NCBI RefSeq assembly: GCF_900104525.1 | Contig: NZ_LT629711.1 | Location: forward strand, 3,534,001 to 3,598,000 | Direction: 5' to 3' | Origin: Pedococcus dokdonensis | GTDB taxonomy: Bacteria > Actinomycetota > Actinomycetes > Actinomycetales > Dermatophilaceae | Length of the DNA stretch: 64,000 nucleotides | Part shown: piece by piece, positions 25,462 to 35,916 of the stretch | Layout: each line of letters begins with the position of its first letter | Numbering within the stretch: position 1 is the first letter of the stretch | Program-made: the position numbers and the translations under genes | The notes under the pieces: generated by a model | Database searches by the model: none | What the model saw: the letters and a program-made list of their open reading frames with translations, nothing else | Told to the model about the DNA's origin: nothing

Positions 25462-26343
25462 ATGACCAGCATCGCCTTCATCGGCCTCGGCATCATGGGC
25501 AGCCCGATGGCCGTCCACCTCCAGGACGCCGGCCACGACGTCGTCGGCTACAACCTGCACCCGGACAAGACCAAGCCGCTCGTCGACGCCGGTGGCACGG
25601 CGGCCGGCTCGGTCGCGGACGCGGTCCGCGACGCCCAGGTCGTCGCGGTCATGGTGCCCGACAGCCCCGACGTCCAGGACGTGCTGCTCGGCGAGGACGG
25701 TGTGTTCGCCAACGCCAAGGAGGGGACCCTGGTCATCGACTTCTCGAGCATCCGACCCGACGTGACGGTCGAGCTCGCGAAGGCTGCCCGGGACAAGGGC
25801 TTCCGCCTCCTCGACGCGCCGGTCTCCGGCGGCGAGGCCGGTGCCAAGAACGCCGCCCTGTCGATCATGGTCGGGGGCTCGGCGGACGACTTCGCCGAGG
25901 CCAAGCCACTCTTCGATGCGGTCGGCAAGACCGTCGTCCACGTCGGCGGCAACGGCGCCGGTCAGACGGTCAAGGCTGCCAACCAGCTGATCGTGGCCGC
26001 CAACATCCAGGCCCTGGCCGAGGCGGTGGTCTTCCTCGAGGCGTATGGCGTCGACCTGGGTCCCGCGCTCGACGTCCTCGGGGGCGGCCTGGCCGGCTCG
26101 AAGGTGCTCGACCAGAAGCGCGACAACATGAGCAGCAAGTCGTTCGAGCCGGGCTTCCGGATCGACCTGCACCACAAGGACCTCGGCATCGTGACGAGCG
26201 CGGCCCGTGAGGCCGGGGTGGTCGTACCCCTCGGCGGGCTCGTCGCCCAGCTGATGGCCTCGGCCCGTGCCAACGGCGACGGCGGCCTCGACCACTCGGC
26301 CCTGCTGCGCGGCGTCCAGCGCCTCTCCGGCCAGACCCCCTGA
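25462..26343 (+). CDS. glxR: 2-hydroxy-3-oxopropionate (tartronate semialdehyde) reductase
   Basis: A 293-residue beta-hydroxyacid dehydrogenase that reduces tartronate semialdehyde to D-glycerate. It has the nucleotide motif IAFIGLGIMGSPMAVHL at residues 4-20, the substrate loop DAPVSGGEAGAKNAALSIMVGG (about 120) and the catalytic Lys in GNGAGQTVKAANQLIVAANI (about 170). The ATG follows AAGGAG. Confidence 0.94.
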   Translation: MTSIAFIGLGIMGSPMAVHLQDAGHDVVGYNLHPDKTKPLVDAGGTAAGSVADAVRDAQVVAVMVPDSPDVQDVLLGEDGVFANAKEGTLVIDFSSIRPDVTVELAKAARDKGFRLLDAPVSGGEAGAKNAALSIMVGGSADDFAEAKPLFDAVGKTVVHVGGNGAGQTVKAANQLIVAANIQALAEAVVFLEAYGVDLGPALDVLGGGLAGSKVLDQKRDNMSSKSFEPGFRIDLHHKDLGIVTSAAREAGVVVPLGGLVAQLMASARANGDGGLDHSALLRGVQRLSGQTP

Positions 26344-26391
26344 CCTCCCCAGACCTCCCTCATCTCCCAAACCTCAACCAGGAGCCCTCCC

Positions 26392-28170
26392 ATGGCACGC
26401 ATGACTGCGGCCCAAGCGGCCGTCGAGATCCTCAAGAAGGAAGGCGTCACGAACGTCTTCGGGCTGCCCGGAGCCGCGATCAACCCCTTCTACAAGGCGA
26501 TGAAGACGAACGGCGGCCTGCACCACACGCTGGCCCGCCACGTCGAGGGCGCCTCCCACATGGCCGAGGGCTACACCCGGGCCAGGGCCGGCAACATCGG
26601 CGTCTGCGTCGGCACCAGCGGTCCCGCCGGCACCGACATGATCACCGGTCTCTACTCGGCCAGCGCCGACTCGATCCCGATCCTGTGCATCACCGGCCAG
26701 GCGCCGGTCGCCAAGCTGCACAAGGAGGACTTCCAGGCCGTCGACATCGCCTCGATCGCCAAGCCGCTCACCAAGATGGCGGTCACCGTCCTCGAGCCGG
26801 CCCAGGTGCCCGGCACCTTCCAGCAGGCCTTCCACCTGATGCGGTCCGGGCGTCCCGGTCCGGTCCTGATCGACCTGCCGATCGACGTCCAGATGGCCGA
26901 GATCGAGTTCGACGTCGAGACCTACGAGCCGCTGCCCACCTACAAGCCGGCCGCCACCCGCGCCCAGGTCGCCAAGGCGCTGGACCTGCTGGCCGCCAGC
27001 GAGCGTCCCCTGATCGTCGCCGGGGGCGGCATCATCAACGCCGACGCGGCCGACCTGCTGGTCGAGCTCGCCGAGCTGACCGGGGTCCCGGTCGTCCCGA
27101 CCCTGATGGGCTGGGGCGCCATCCCCGACGACCACGAGCTCAACGCCGGCATGGTCGGCCTGCAGACCAGCCACCGCTACGGCAACGCGACGATGCTCGA
27201 GTCCGACTTCGTCCTCGGCATCGGCAACCGCTGGGCCAACCGCCACACCGGTGACGTCGACACCTACACCAAGGGCCGCACCTTCGTGCACGTCGACATC
27301 GAGCCGACCCAGATCGGCCGCGTCTTCGCGCCCGACTACGGGATCGTCTCCGACGCCAAGGCCGCCCTGCAGCTGTTCGTCGAGGTGGCCCGCGAGCGCA
27401 AGGAGGCCGGCACCCTGGCCGACCGCAGCGCGTGGGCGCAGTCCTGCCGGGACCGCAAGGCGACGATGTGGCGCAAGACCAACTTCGACGTCACGCCGGT
27501 CAAGCCCCAGCGGGTCTACCAGGAGATGAACCGCGCGTTCGGCAAGGACGTCCGCTACGTCTCGACGATCGGGCTCTCCCAGATCCAGGCGGCCCAGCTG
27601 CTGCACGTCTACAAGGACCGGCACTGGATCAACGCCGGCCAGGCGGGTCCGCTCGGCTGGACCGTGCCCGCCGCGATCGGCGTCGCGACGGCGGCTCCGG
27701 ACGAGACCGTGGTCGCGCTGTCCGGTGACTACGACTTCCAGTTCATGATCGAGGAGCTGGCGGTCGGGGCCCAGTTCAACGTCCCCTACATCCACGTCCT
27801 CGTCAACAACGCCTACCTCGGGCTGATCCGGCAGTCGCAGCGCGGCTTCGACATGGACTACTGCGTGCAGCTGTCGTTCGACAACATCAACAGCCCCGAG
27901 GTCGGCGGCTACGGCGTCGACCACGTCAAGGTCGTCGAAGGCCTGGGCTGCAAGGCGATCCGCGTCTTCGACCCCGAGGAGATCTTCCCCGCCCTCGAGA
28001 AGGCGAAGGCGATGGCGCAGGAGTACCGCGTGCCGGTCGTGGTCGAGGTCATCCTCGAGCGCGTCACCAACGTCTCGATGGGCCTGTCCATCGACGGGGT
28101 GACCGAGTTCGAGGAGCTGGCTGCCGGCGGCGAGGACGCCCCGACCGCGCTGTTCGCCAACCTGGACTGA
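26392..28170 (+). CDS. gcl: glyoxylate carboligase
   Basis: A 592-residue thiamine diphosphate enzyme joining two glyoxylates to tartronate semialdehyde and CO2. It matches the family length (about 590) and begins [19 protein letters not shown]. The [15 protein letters not shown] segment carries the Val/Leu change typical of Gcl, which lacks the usual catalytic Glu. The thiamine motif is [32 protein letters not shown] (about residues 440-470). It lies 48 bases after glxR. Confidence 0.96.
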   Translation: MARMTAAQAAVEILKKEGVTNVFGLPGAAINPFYKAMKTNGGLHHTLARHVEGASHMAEGYTRARAGNIGVCVGTSGPAGTDMITGLYSASADSIPILCITGQAPVAKLHKEDFQAVDIASIAKPLTKMAVTVLEPAQVPGTFQQAFHLMRSGRPGPVLIDLPIDVQMAEIEFDVETYEPLPTYKPAATRAQVAKALDLLAASERPLIVAGGGIINADAADLLVELAELTGVPVVPTLMGWGAIPDDHELNAGMVGLQTSHRYGNATMLESDFVLGIGNRWANRHTGDVDTYTKGRTFVHVDIEPTQIGRVFAPDYGIVSDAKAALQLFVEVARERKEAGTLADRSAWAQSCRDRKATMWRKTNFDVTPVKPQRVYQEMNRAFGKDVRYVSTIGLSQIQAAQLLHVYKDRHWINAGQAGPLGWTVPAAIGVATAAPDETVVALSGDYDFQFMIEELAVGAQFNVPYIHVLVNNAYLGLIRQSQRGFDMDYCVQLSFDNINSPEVGGYGVDHVKVVEGLGCKAIRVFDPEEIFPALEKAKAMAQEYRVPVVVEVILERVTNVSMGLSIDGVTEFEELAAGGEDAPTALFANLD

Positions 28171-28178
28171 GGCCGACG

Positions 28179-29309
28179 ATGCCCCGCGTCCTGCTGGCCC
28201 CCGACAAGTTCAAGGGCACCCTGACGGCCGCCGAGGTCGCGGGTCACCTGTCCGACGGCCTGCGCTCGGTGCTGCCCGAGGTCGAGGTGGCCGTCGTCCC
28301 CGTCGCCGACGGGGGTGACGGCACCCTCGCGGCCGCGGTGGCGGCCGGCTTCGAGCGGGTGCCGGTGCGAGCCTCCGGACCGACGGGTATGCCGTGTGAT
28401 TCGGCCTACGGGGCGCGTGGCACCGAGGCGGTGGTCGAGCTGGCCGAGGTCTCCGGTCTCGCCCAGCTGCCCGGCGGCCGGTCGGCGCCCCTCGCGGCTT
28501 CGAGCCGGGGGACCGGTGAGCTGATCGCTGCCGCGCTCGATGCGGGGGCCCGTCGCGTCGTCGTCGCCATCGGTGGATCTGCATGCACCGACGGTGGGGC
28601 CGGTCTGCTCCAGGCGCTGGGTGCTGTGGTGAGCCGCTCCGACGGCAGCGCGGTGCGACCGGGTGGCGAGGGGCTGCTCGAGGCCACCCGGCTCGACCTC
28701 GACGGCCTGCACCCCGGCCTGGCCGGGGCGGAGCTCGTCGTGGCCTGCGACGTCGACAACCCGCTGACCGGCGGTCGTGGGGCAGCGGCGGTCTACGGCC
28801 CGCAAAAAGGCGCCGGCCCCCAGGACGTCGAGCTGTTGGACTCCGCGCTGACCCGCTGGGCCGACCTCGTGGCGCGGGCGACGGGCACCGACCGACGGGA
28901 CGAGCCGGGCACGGGAGCTGCGGGAGGGGTCGGCTTCGGGCTGCTCGCCGTCCTCGGGGCCACGACGCGGCCGGGCGCCGACCTCGTCTTCGAGCTGACC
29001 GGGCTCTCCGACGCCCTGGCGGGGGCGGACCTGGTCGTGACCGGGGAGGGTTCGCTGGACGCCCAGACCCTGCACGGCAAGGCTCCCGCAGCGGTGGCCG
29101 CGCTGGCCCACGCCAAGGGGCTGCCGGTCGTCGCCGTCGCCGGCCAGGTGACGCTCACGGCTGGTGAGCTGTCCACGGCCGGCGTGCAGGCGGCATACGC
29201 GCTCGTCGACGAGGCCAGCAGCCGGCACGAGGCTCTGACGTCACCGGGCCCGCTGCTCGCCCGGATCGGTGCGCGCATCGCGCGCGAGCACCTCGGTGGT
29301 GGGCGATGA
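28179..29309 (+). CDS. glycerate kinase (GarK/GlxK type)
   Basis: A 376-residue kinase phosphorylating D-glycerate so that glyoxylate carbon enters glycolysis. Family motifs: LLAPDKFKGTLTAAEVA at the N-terminus, VPVADGGDGTLAA (about residue 42), VVAIGGSACTDGGAGLLQALG (about 130) and DLVVTGEGSLDAQTLHGKAP (about 285). It is eight bases after gcl and overlaps the next gene by four bases (ATGA at 29306). Whether 2- or 3-phosphoglycerate is formed cannot be read here; this class usually forms the 2-phosphate. Confidence 0.93.
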   Translation: MPRVLLAPDKFKGTLTAAEVAGHLSDGLRSVLPEVEVAVVPVADGGDGTLAAAVAAGFERVPVRASGPTGMPCDSAYGARGTEAVVELAEVSGLAQLPGGRSAPLAASSRGTGELIAAALDAGARRVVVAIGGSACTDGGAGLLQALGAVVSRSDGSAVRPGGEGLLEATRLDLDGLHPGLAGAELVVACDVDNPLTGGRGAAAVYGPQKGAGPQDVELLDSALTRWADLVARATGTDRRDEPGTGAAGGVGFGLLAVLGATTRPGADLVFELTGLSDALAGADLVVTGEGSLDAQTLHGKAPAAVAALAHAKGLPVVAVAGQVTLTAGELSTAGVQAAYALVDEASSRHEALTSPGPLLARIGARIAREHLGGGR

Positions 29310-30175
29310 GGTTCGCACGGGTCGGCCAGGCCGGGGCCGAGCGGCCCGTGGTGGTCGCGGCCGACGGCTCGCTGCTCGACCTGGGTGGTCTGGCCGCTGA
29401 CCTCGGCGGCGACTTCCTGGGCCGACTCAACTCGGTGGATCCTGCTGCACTGCAACGCATCCCTGCTACCGACGACGTGCGGTTCGGCGCGCCGATCGCC
29501 CGTCCCGGCAAGGTCGTCGGGATCGGCCTCAACTACCGCGACCACGCGGCCGAGGCCAGGGTGCCGCTGCCGATGGAGCCGGTCGTCTTCCTCAAGGCGC
29601 CGACGTCGGTGTGCGGGCCGACCGACGACATCCGGATGCTCCCGCAGTCGGTCAGCACCGACTTCGAGGTGGAGCTCGGTGTCGTGATGGGTCGCGCGCT
29701 GAAGGACGAGCGCGACCACGACCGGGCGCTGGCGTCGGTCGCCGGCTACGTCCTCGCGCACGACGTGTCCGACCGAGCCCTCCAGCTCGAGCGGGGTGGC
29801 ACCTGGACCAAGGGCAAGTCGGCCGACACGTTCTGCCCCGTCGGGCCCTGGCTGGTCACGCCCGACGAGCTCGGCGACCCCGGCGACGTCCGTCTGCGGT
29901 TGTCGGTCAACGACACGCCGCGCCAGGACGGCTCGACGCGAGACATGCTCTTCTCGGTGGCCGAGATCCTGTGCTACGTCAGTGGTCTCATGACCTTGGA
30001 GCCTGGCGACCTCGTGATCACGGGCACCCCCGCCGGGGTGGCCATGGGCCAGCCCGAGCCGCGTCCCTACCTGCGCCACGGCGACGTCGTGCGCGCCGAC
30101 GGGGGAGTGCTCGGCAGCCACCGCAGCCGCGTCGTCGACCGGGCACGTTCGGTGACACCGGCAGCGGCGGGCTGA
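29306..30175 (+). CDS. FAH family enzyme, probable ureidoglycolate lyase
   Basis: A 289-residue FAH protein with [20 protein letters not shown] (about residue 70), the metal site in [13 protein letters not shown] (about 115), [33 protein letters not shown] and the [15 protein letters not shown] motif (about 235). FAH-type ureidoglycolate lyases are known in proteobacteria. Here the gene lies between glycerate kinase and allantoinase and would convert ureidoglycolate to glyoxylate and urea. Another acylpyruvate-type reaction cannot be excluded. Confidence 0.75.
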   Translation: MRFARVGQAGAERPVVVAADGSLLDLGGLAADLGGDFLGRLNSVDPAALQRIPATDDVRFGAPIARPGKVVGIGLNYRDHAAEARVPLPMEPVVFLKAPTSVCGPTDDIRMLPQSVSTDFEVELGVVMGRALKDERDHDRALASVAGYVLAHDVSDRALQLERGGTWTKGKSADTFCPVGPWLVTPDELGDPGDVRLRLSVNDTPRQDGSTRDMLFSVAEILCYVSGLMTLEPGDLVITGTPAGVAMGQPEPRPYLRHGDVVRADGGVLGSHRSRVVDRARSVTPAAAG

Positions 30176-30230
30176 GGCAGGGATTACGGTCATGGCAGGG
30201 TCGGATCGGCCCCAACGGAAGGAGTCGGGC

Positions 30231-31568
30231 GTGGCGGCACAGGTGGTCATCAGGGCCAGGCGTGCGGTGGTCGACGGTGCCGAGCAGTCGGTCGCAGTCT
30301 CGGTCGCCGATGGGCGGATCGTGGCGGTCGACCCCTACGACACGGTGGTGCCGGGGGCCGACGTCATCGAGCTGTCCGACGACGAGGTGCTGCTGCCCGG
30401 ACTGGTCGACGCCCACGTCCACGTCAACGAGCCCGGGCGCACCGAGTGGGAGGGCTTCGCGAGCGCGACCCGTGCCGCCGCAGCCGGCGGCGTCACGACG
30501 ATCATCGACATGCCACTCAACTCGATCCCCCCGACCGTCTCGGTCGCGGCCCTCGAGGAGAAGCGTGCCGTGGCGCGCGACCAGGCCTACGTCGACGTGG
30601 GCTTCTGGGGTGGCGCGGTGCCGGGCAACCTGCCCGACCTTCGCCCGTTGCACGAGGCCGGGGTCTTCGGGTTCAAGTGCTTCCTGCTGCACTCCGGGGT
30701 CGACGAGTTCCCACACCTGTCCGCCGGCGAGCTGCGCGAGGCACTCGCCGAGACGGCCACCTTCGACGCCCTGGTCATCGTGCACGCCGAGGACGAGCAG
30801 ACCATCGAGTCGTCCCCCCAGCCGCACGGCCAGGGGTATGCCGGGTTCCTGGGTTCGCGTCCGAAGGAGGCGGAGGAGCGGGCCATCGCCGAGGTGATCG
30901 ACGCGACCCGCGAGACCGGCGGGCGCGCGCACATCCTGCACCTGTCCGACGCCGACGCGATCCCGTTGATCGCCACGGCCCAGGCCGAGGGGCTGCGGGT
31001 GTCCGTCGAGACCTGCCCGCACTACCTCACCCTCGACGCCGAGGAGATCCCCGACGGCGCGACGCAGTTCAAGTGCTGCCCGCCGATCCGCGAGCACGAC
31101 AACCAGGACCGGCTCTGGGCCGGTCTCGAGGACGGCGTGATCCGGACCATCGTGTCGGACCACTCACCGTGCACCGAGGAGCTCAAGCGGTTCGACTCCG
31201 GCGACTTCGGCGAGGCGTGGGGCGGCATCGCCGGCCTCCAGCTCGGCCTCCCCGCCATCTGGACCGAGGCGCGCGAGCGAGGCCACTCCCTGGTCGACGT
31301 GGTGCGCTGGATGGGTGAGGGGCCGGCCGACCAGGTGGGGCTGACCGATCGCGGCCGGATCGCGGTCGGCTCGCCGGCCGACCTCGTCGTGTTCGCCCCC
31401 GACGAGTCCTTCACCGTCGACGTCGCCGCCCTGCGCCACAAGAACCCCGTGTCGGCGTATGCCGGCCGCACGCTCACCGGGGCGGTGCGCCAGACCTGGC
31501 TGCACGGCATACCGGTCGACATCGACGCCGACCCCCGCGGTCGGCTCCTGACGAGAGGACAGTCATGA
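30231..31568 (+). CDS. allB: allantoinase
   Basis: A 445-residue dihydroorotase-like hydrolase opening allantoin to allantoate. It has the metal motif [21 protein letters not shown] (about residue 52), [15 protein letters not shown], the carboxylated Lys in [16 protein letters not shown] (about 150), [10 protein letters not shown], and [12 protein letters not shown] with the catalytic Asp (about 308). The start is set at GTG 30231 because GGAAGGAG lies six bases before it; the ATG at 30192 lacks such a site. It overlaps the next gene by ATGA. Confidence 0.95.
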   Translation: MAAQVVIRARRAVVDGAEQSVAVSVADGRIVAVDPYDTVVPGADVIELSDDEVLLPGLVDAHVHVNEPGRTEWEGFASATRAAAAGGVTTIIDMPLNSIPPTVSVAALEEKRAVARDQAYVDVGFWGGAVPGNLPDLRPLHEAGVFGFKCFLLHSGVDEFPHLSAGELREALAETATFDALVIVHAEDEQTIESSPQPHGQGYAGFLGSRPKEAEERAIAEVIDATRETGGRAHILHLSDADAIPLIATAQAEGLRVSVETCPHYLTLDAEEIPDGATQFKCCPPIREHDNQDRLWAGLEDGVIRTIVSDHSPCTEELKRFDSGDFGEAWGGIAGLQLGLPAIWTEARERGHSLVDVVRWMGEGPADQVGLTDRGRIAVGSPADLVVFAPDESFTVDVAALRHKNPVSAYAGRTLTGAVRQTWLHGIPVDIDADPRGRLLTRGQS

Positions 31569-32398
31569 CGAGGCCGCGCTACTACGCCCCTGCCGGAGGC
31601 CTGCCGCCGCAGACCCAGCTGACCACCGATCGCGCGGTGTTCACCGAGGCCTATGCCGTCCTGCCGCGAGGGACGATGACCGACATCGTCACGAGCCTCC
31701 TGCCCTTCTGGGAGCAGACGCGACTGTGGGTGATCGCGCGCCCGCTGTCCGGGTTCTCGGAGACGTTCTCCCAGTACATCGTCGAGGTGTCGCCGGGGGG
31801 TGGCTCCGACCGGCCCGAGCTCGACCCGCGCGCCGAGGGCGTGGTCTTCGTCGTGGCGGGTGCGCTGACGCTCACCCTCGGCGACGCCACCCACGAGCTG
31901 GCTGAGGGCGGCTACGCGTTCATCCCGCCGGGCCAGGAGTGGACCCTGCACAACCGCGGCGAGGGGACCGCGACGTTCCACTGGATCCGCAAGGCCTACC
32001 AGGTCGTCGACGGCATCGACGCGCCCGAGGCGTTCGTGACCAACGAGGCCGACGTGGTCGCGGGGGAGATGCCGGGCACCAACGGGGCCTGGACCACGCA
32101 GCGGTTCGTCGACCCGACCGACATCCGCCACGACATGCACGTCAACATCGTGAACTTCGAGCCCGGCGGGGCGATCCCGTTCCCCGAGACCCACGTGATG
32201 GAGCACGGTCTCTACGTGCTCGAGGGCAAGGCGATGTACCTGCTCAACGACGACTGGGTCGAGGTGCAGGAGGGCGACTTCATGTGGCTGCGCGCGTTCT
32301 GCCCGCAGGCCTGCTACGCCGGCGGGCCGGGACGGTTCCGCTACCTGCTCTACAAGGACGTCAACCGGCACGCGGTGCTGAGCCGCCAGCTGGTCTAG
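31565..32398 (+). CDS. allE: (S)-ureidoglycine aminohydrolase (double cupin)
   Basis: A 277-residue bicupin that releases ammonia from ureidoglycine to give ureidoglycolate, dependent on Mn. It opens with [32 protein letters not shown], typical of the family. The C-terminal cupin has the metal ligands in [23 protein letters not shown] (about residues 205-225). Its substrate comes from allantoate amidohydrolase, for which no gene is present in the window. It is coupled to allB. Confidence 0.93.
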   Translation: MTRPRYYAPAGGLPPQTQLTTDRAVFTEAYAVLPRGTMTDIVTSLLPFWEQTRLWVIARPLSGFSETFSQYIVEVSPGGGSDRPELDPRAEGVVFVVAGALTLTLGDATHELAEGGYAFIPPGQEWTLHNRGEGTATFHWIRKAYQVVDGIDAPEAFVTNEADVVAGEMPGTNGAWTTQRFVDPTDIRHDMHVNIVNFEPGGAIPFPETHVMEHGLYVLEGKAMYLLNDDWVEVQEGDFMWLRAFCPQACYAGGPGRFRYLLYKDVNRHAVLSRQLV

Positions 32399-32473
32399 GC
32401 CGACGGGGTGGCAGCGCGAGCGCAGGCGCAGGCGACGCCACGGCGTTAGGGTCGCGAGGCGAGGAGGTGGAGC

Positions 32474-33160
32474 ATGGCGCAGCCGCGACGGCAGTCGGGC
32501 ATCGTCAGCCTGCTCACCCGTGAGGACGCCTACGTCTCCGGGCCGCAGGTGCTGTCCGAGCTGCGTCGGGTGATCGCCTCGGGCGCCGTGCCCCCGGGCA
32601 GCCCGATCCCGCTCGACGACGTCGCGGCCTTCTTCGGGGTGAGCCTGATCCCGGTCCGGGAGGCGCTCAAGACGCTGCTCGGCGAGGGGCTGCTGGAGCA
32701 CCAGCCACGGCTCGGCTACACCGTCACCGCCCTCTCGCAGGCCGAGCTCGACGAGCTGTACGTCGTGCGCGGCGCCCTGGAGGCGGCCGCCCTCGAAGCC
32801 GCGGTGCGCCAGTCCGGGCCGGTGGACCACGAGCGTGCCTCCCAGATCCACGAAGCCCTGGACCGAGCGGTCGCCGCGGACGACGCGGCCGGCTTCCAGC
32901 GGGCCAGCCGTGAGTTCCACGAGGCGCTGCTGGCGCCCTGTCGGATGCCCCGGTTGCTGCACATGCTCGACATCGCCTGGAACCTCACCGAGCCGGTGCA
33001 GACCATGATGCGGACCACCGAGCAGGACCGCGCCGGGATGCGGGAGGACCACCAGCGGATGCTCGACGCGTTCGTGGCCCGGGACGCCGAGGGGCTGAAG
33101 GCGGCTGCCCATGAGCACCACGACCGGCTGACCGCCTGCATCGCGCGCATCGGCGACTGA
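32474..33160 (+). CDS. GntR family regulator, FCD subfamily
   Basis: A 228-residue regulator. The winged helix spans residues 20-80 (GSPIPLDDVAAFFGVSLIPVREALKTL, GLLEHQPRLGYTVTAL). An FCD all-helical ligand domain follows with the acidic/His metal pattern (EFHEALLAPCRMPRLL, REDHQRMLDAFVARD, AAAHEHHDRL). FCD proteins usually bind small organic acids. Lying between allE and an allantoin-type transporter, it probably controls allantoin uptake or use. It starts after GGAGGTGGAG. Confidence 0.9.
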   Translation: MAQPRRQSGIVSLLTREDAYVSGPQVLSELRRVIASGAVPPGSPIPLDDVAAFFGVSLIPVREALKTLLGEGLLEHQPRLGYTVTALSQAELDELYVVRGALEAAALEAAVRQSGPVDHERASQIHEALDRAVAADDAAGFQRASREFHEALLAPCRMPRLLHMLDIAWNLTEPVQTMMRTTEQDRAGMREDHQRMLDAFVARDAEGLKAAAHEHHDRLTACIARIGD

Positions 33161-33223
33161 GGACCCCCGATTCGACGTAGACGCGATCGGAGTCCCCGGC
33201 GTTCTTACCTCGAACCGGGGACG

Positions 33224-33240
33224 GATATACCCAGATATAC
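33224..33240 (+). promoter_or_regulatory. GATATAC direct repeats upstream of the NCS1 transporter
   Basis: Two GATATAC copies at 33224-33230 and 33234-33240 are 10 bases apart, one helix turn, in an otherwise very GC-rich gap. They may be an operator or an AT-rich promoter part for the transporter gene starting at 33325. No protein is assigned. Confidence 0.35.
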
Positions 33241-33324
33241 GGTTCAAAGCCTTATGCCGCAACGACTCCGCTCCTAGCGTTCTCCTCAAGCATCCGCGGT
33301 GACGCGGTGGACAAAGGAGTCCGG

Positions 33325-34875
33325 ATGAGCACCACCGAAAAGCCCTTCGAGACCGAAGAGGCAGCTGCCGCTGCCGGGTTCGCGACCCACCACGGGGAGC
33401 ACGACCACGGCGCAGGAGCGGGTCTGATCAAGCCGTCGTACGACGAGCGCCTGACCAACGAGGACCTCGCCCCGCTCAAGGAGCAGACCTGGTCCTGGTA
33501 CAACATCTTCGCTTTCTGGATGTCCGATGTGCACAGCGTCGGCGGCTACATCACCGCCGGCAGCCTGTTCGCGCTCGGCCTCACCAGCTGGCAGGTCTTC
33601 GTGTGCCTCATCGTCGGCATCACGATCGTGCTCTTCTTCTGCAACCTGGTCGCGAAGCCGAGCCAGCGCACCGGAGTCCCCTACCCGGTGATCTGCCGCT
33701 CCGTCTTCGGGGTCCTGGGCGCGAACATCCCGGCCATCATCCGAGGCCTGATCGCGGTGGCCTGGTACGGCATCCAGACCTATCTCGCGTCGGCGTCGCT
33801 CGACATCCTGCTGGTGCGGATGTGGCCCGGTCTGCAGCCCTACGCCGACGTGACGCAACACGGCTTCCTCGGCCTCTCCACCCTCGGCTACGCGACCTTC
33901 GCCCTCCTCTGGGTCGCGCAGGCAGCGGTGTTCTGGACCGGCATGAACACAATTCGCAAGTTCATCGACTTCGCCGGTCCGGCCGTCTACGTCGTCATGA
34001 TCGCGCTCTGCATCTACCTGCTCTCCAAGGCCGGCTGGAGCGTCAACCTCAACCTGTCGGACCACGAGCTCAGCGGTGGCAAGGTCTTCACCACCATGCT
34101 GGCGGCCACCGCCCTGGTCGTGTCGTACTTCTCCGGGCCGATGCTCAACTTCGGTGACTTCTCCCGCTACGGCCGCACCTTCAAGGCCGTCAAGAAGGGC
34201 AACTTCTGGGGTCTGCCGGTCAACTTCGTCTTCTTCTCCCTGCTGACCGTCCTCACCGCGGCAGCCACCCTCCCGGTCTACGGCAAGCTGATCACCGACC
34301 CGGTGGAGACCGTCGGCCACATCGACAACACCTTCGCCCTGGTGCTGGCGGCACTCACCTTCACCACGGCAACGATCGGCATCAACATCGTCGCCAACTT
34401 CGTCTCGCCGGCCTTCGACTTCTCCAACGTCAGCCCGCAGAAGATCAGCTGGCGGATGGGCGGCATGATCGCCGCGGTCGGCTCGGTCCTGCTCACGCCG
34501 TGGAACCTCTACAACAGCCCCGAGACGATCCACTACACGCTCGACACCCTGGGCGCCTTCATCGGCCCGCTCTTCGGGGTGCTGATCGCGCACTACTACG
34601 TCGTGCACAAGCAGCGGGTCTGCGTCGACGACCTGTTCACCCTCGACGAGTCGGGCGCCTACCACTACAAGCGCGGCTACAACCCGGCCGCCATCTGGAC
34701 GACCGCCATCGCAGCCGCCTTCGCCCTCGCGGCGGTGTTCGTCCCGGGCATCAACCGGTTCGACGACTACTCCTGGTTCATCGGCTGCGGCGTCGGCTTC
34801 GCGGTCTACGCGCTGCTCGCCCCCCGCATGGGCGTCAGCGACAGCCCGCTCGACCAGAAGGTGTGCGTCAAGTGA
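33325..34875 (+). CDS. NCS1 family transporter (allantoin/hydantoin/nucleobase type)
   Basis: A 516-residue permease with about 12 helices. Typical NCS1 parts: LKEQTWSWYNIFAFWMSDVHSVGGYITAG (about residues 50-80), CRSVFGVLGANIPAIIRGLIAVAWYGIQT (about 120-145, with the conserved W-Y-G-I-Q), and a GPMLNFGDFSRYGR loop (about 270). A His-rich cytoplasmic N-terminus (HHGEHDHG) precedes the first helix. ATG 33325 is chosen for the AAAGGAG six bases before it. The context between allantoin genes and a hydantoin racemase points to allantoin as substrate, like PucI. Confidence 0.9.
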   Translation: MSTTEKPFETEEAAAAAGFATHHGEHDHGAGAGLIKPSYDERLTNEDLAPLKEQTWSWYNIFAFWMSDVHSVGGYITAGSLFALGLTSWQVFVCLIVGITIVLFFCNLVAKPSQRTGVPYPVICRSVFGVLGANIPAIIRGLIAVAWYGIQTYLASASLDILLVRMWPGLQPYADVTQHGFLGLSTLGYATFALLWVAQAAVFWTGMNTIRKFIDFAGPAVYVVMIALCIYLLSKAGWSVNLNLSDHELSGGKVFTTMLAATALVVSYFSGPMLNFGDFSRYGRTFKAVKKGNFWGLPVNFVFFSLLTVLTAAATLPVYGKLITDPVETVGHIDNTFALVLAALTFTTATIGINIVANFVSPAFDFSNVSPQKISWRMGGMIAAVGSVLLTPWNLYNSPETIHYTLDTLGAFIGPLFGVLIAHYYVVHKQRVCVDDLFTLDESGAYHYKRGYNPAAIWTTAIAAAFALAAVFVPGINRFDDYSWFIGCGVGFAVYALLAPRMGVSDSPLDQKVCVK

Positions 34876-35606
34876 CGATCCACCTGACCGTCGTCAACCC
34901 GAACACCACGGAGTCGATGACGGACCTCATCGAGGCGGAAGCCCGCCGGGTGTCCGGTCCGGACACCGTCGTCACGGCCCGGACCCCGTCGATGGGACCG
35001 GCCTCGATCGAGAGCCACTACGACGAGGCGCTCGCGGTGCCGGGGCTGCTCGAGATCATCCGCGAGGACCAGCAGGCGGACGCGTTCGTCCTGGCCTGCT
35101 TCGGAGACCCCGGTCTGGACGCTGCTCGGGAGGCGGCGTCCAGACCGGTGATCGGCATCGCCGAGGCGGCGATGAAGACGGCCTCGCTGCTGGGCCGCAG
35201 CTTCTCGGTCGTCACCACGATGAGCCGCACCGTCGGCCGCGCGTGGGACCTCACCCGCACCTACGGTCTCGAGCGCCAGTGCGCCGGCGTCCACGCGTGC
35301 GACATCCCCGTCCTCGAGCTGGAGGAGGACCGCGACCGCACGTATGCCGTGATCCTCGCCTTCGCCAAGAACGCCCTGGCGGCCGACGGCTCGGACGCGA
35401 TCGTCCTCGGCTGTGCCGGCATGGCCGGTCTGCCCGAGCTCCTCACCGAGCAGCTCGGCGTGCCCGTGGTCGACGGCGTCGCGGCAGGGACCCTGCTCGC
35501 CGAGGGCATCGTGCGGCTCGGTCTCAGGCCGTCGACGCACGGCGAGCTCGCCCCGCCGCCGCCGAAGGCCTACACCGGGGCCCTCAGCAGCTTCGGGCGC
35601 AACTGA
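34872..35606 (+). CDS. Asp/Glu/hydantoin racemase family, probable allantoin racemase
   Basis: A 244-residue racemase with both catalytic Cys regions kept: LACFGDPGLDAA (about residue 74) and VLGCAGMAGLPELL (about 176), plus the start VVNPNTTESMTDLI. It starts at GTG, overlapping the transporter stop (GTGA at 34872). HpxA of Klebsiella is a related allantoin racemase. Here it would adjust imported allantoin to the isomer used by allantoinase. The link to allantoin is from context. Confidence 0.87.
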   Translation: MTIHLTVVNPNTTESMTDLIEAEARRVSGPDTVVTARTPSMGPASIESHYDEALAVPGLLEIIREDQQADAFVLACFGDPGLDAAREAASRPVIGIAEAAMKTASLLGRSFSVVTTMSRTVGRAWDLTRTYGLERQCAGVHACDIPVLELEEDRDRTYAVILAFAKNALAADGSDAIVLGCAGMAGLPELLTEQLGVPVVDGVAAGTLLAEGIVRLGLRPSTHGELAPPPPKAYTGALSSFGRN

Positions 35607-35916
35607 GCCGAAGGCCGCCGCGGTCCCTGGTTTCCGGGCCCCGACGCCACGGTTCTGGAGTCGCTGACGTCCCTCGGGATGCTGACAGCGGGCCTTCGTC
35701 CCCCGTCGATGAGCCCTCAAACGTGGGGTTGGGCACTTCTCATGTCCGTTTCGTCACGGAATGTGGCTCGGCACTTGGTCATCCAACCGTAAAGACTTCG
35801 TCTCGACTCTGGCGTCCTCGCGCAACGCCGCAGGAGTGTTCTCCCAGCCCGTCCGCACGCGGGCCGGGCCGCCCCCTCCCAAGAGGGTCGGCCCTGGGGG
35901 ATCGAGGGGGATCGCT
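35607..35916. other. 310-base gap between racemase and LamG gene
   Basis: No convincing gene or terminator is seen. The LamG frame stays open back to 35761, but those 52 residues are Arg/Pro-rich and precede a good signal peptide start. Two related segments, GGGCACTTCTCATGTCC (about 35726) and CGGCACTTGGTCATCC (about 35769), are present. The gap probably holds the promoter of the LamG-RHS block and marks the left border of that block. Confidence 0.5.
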
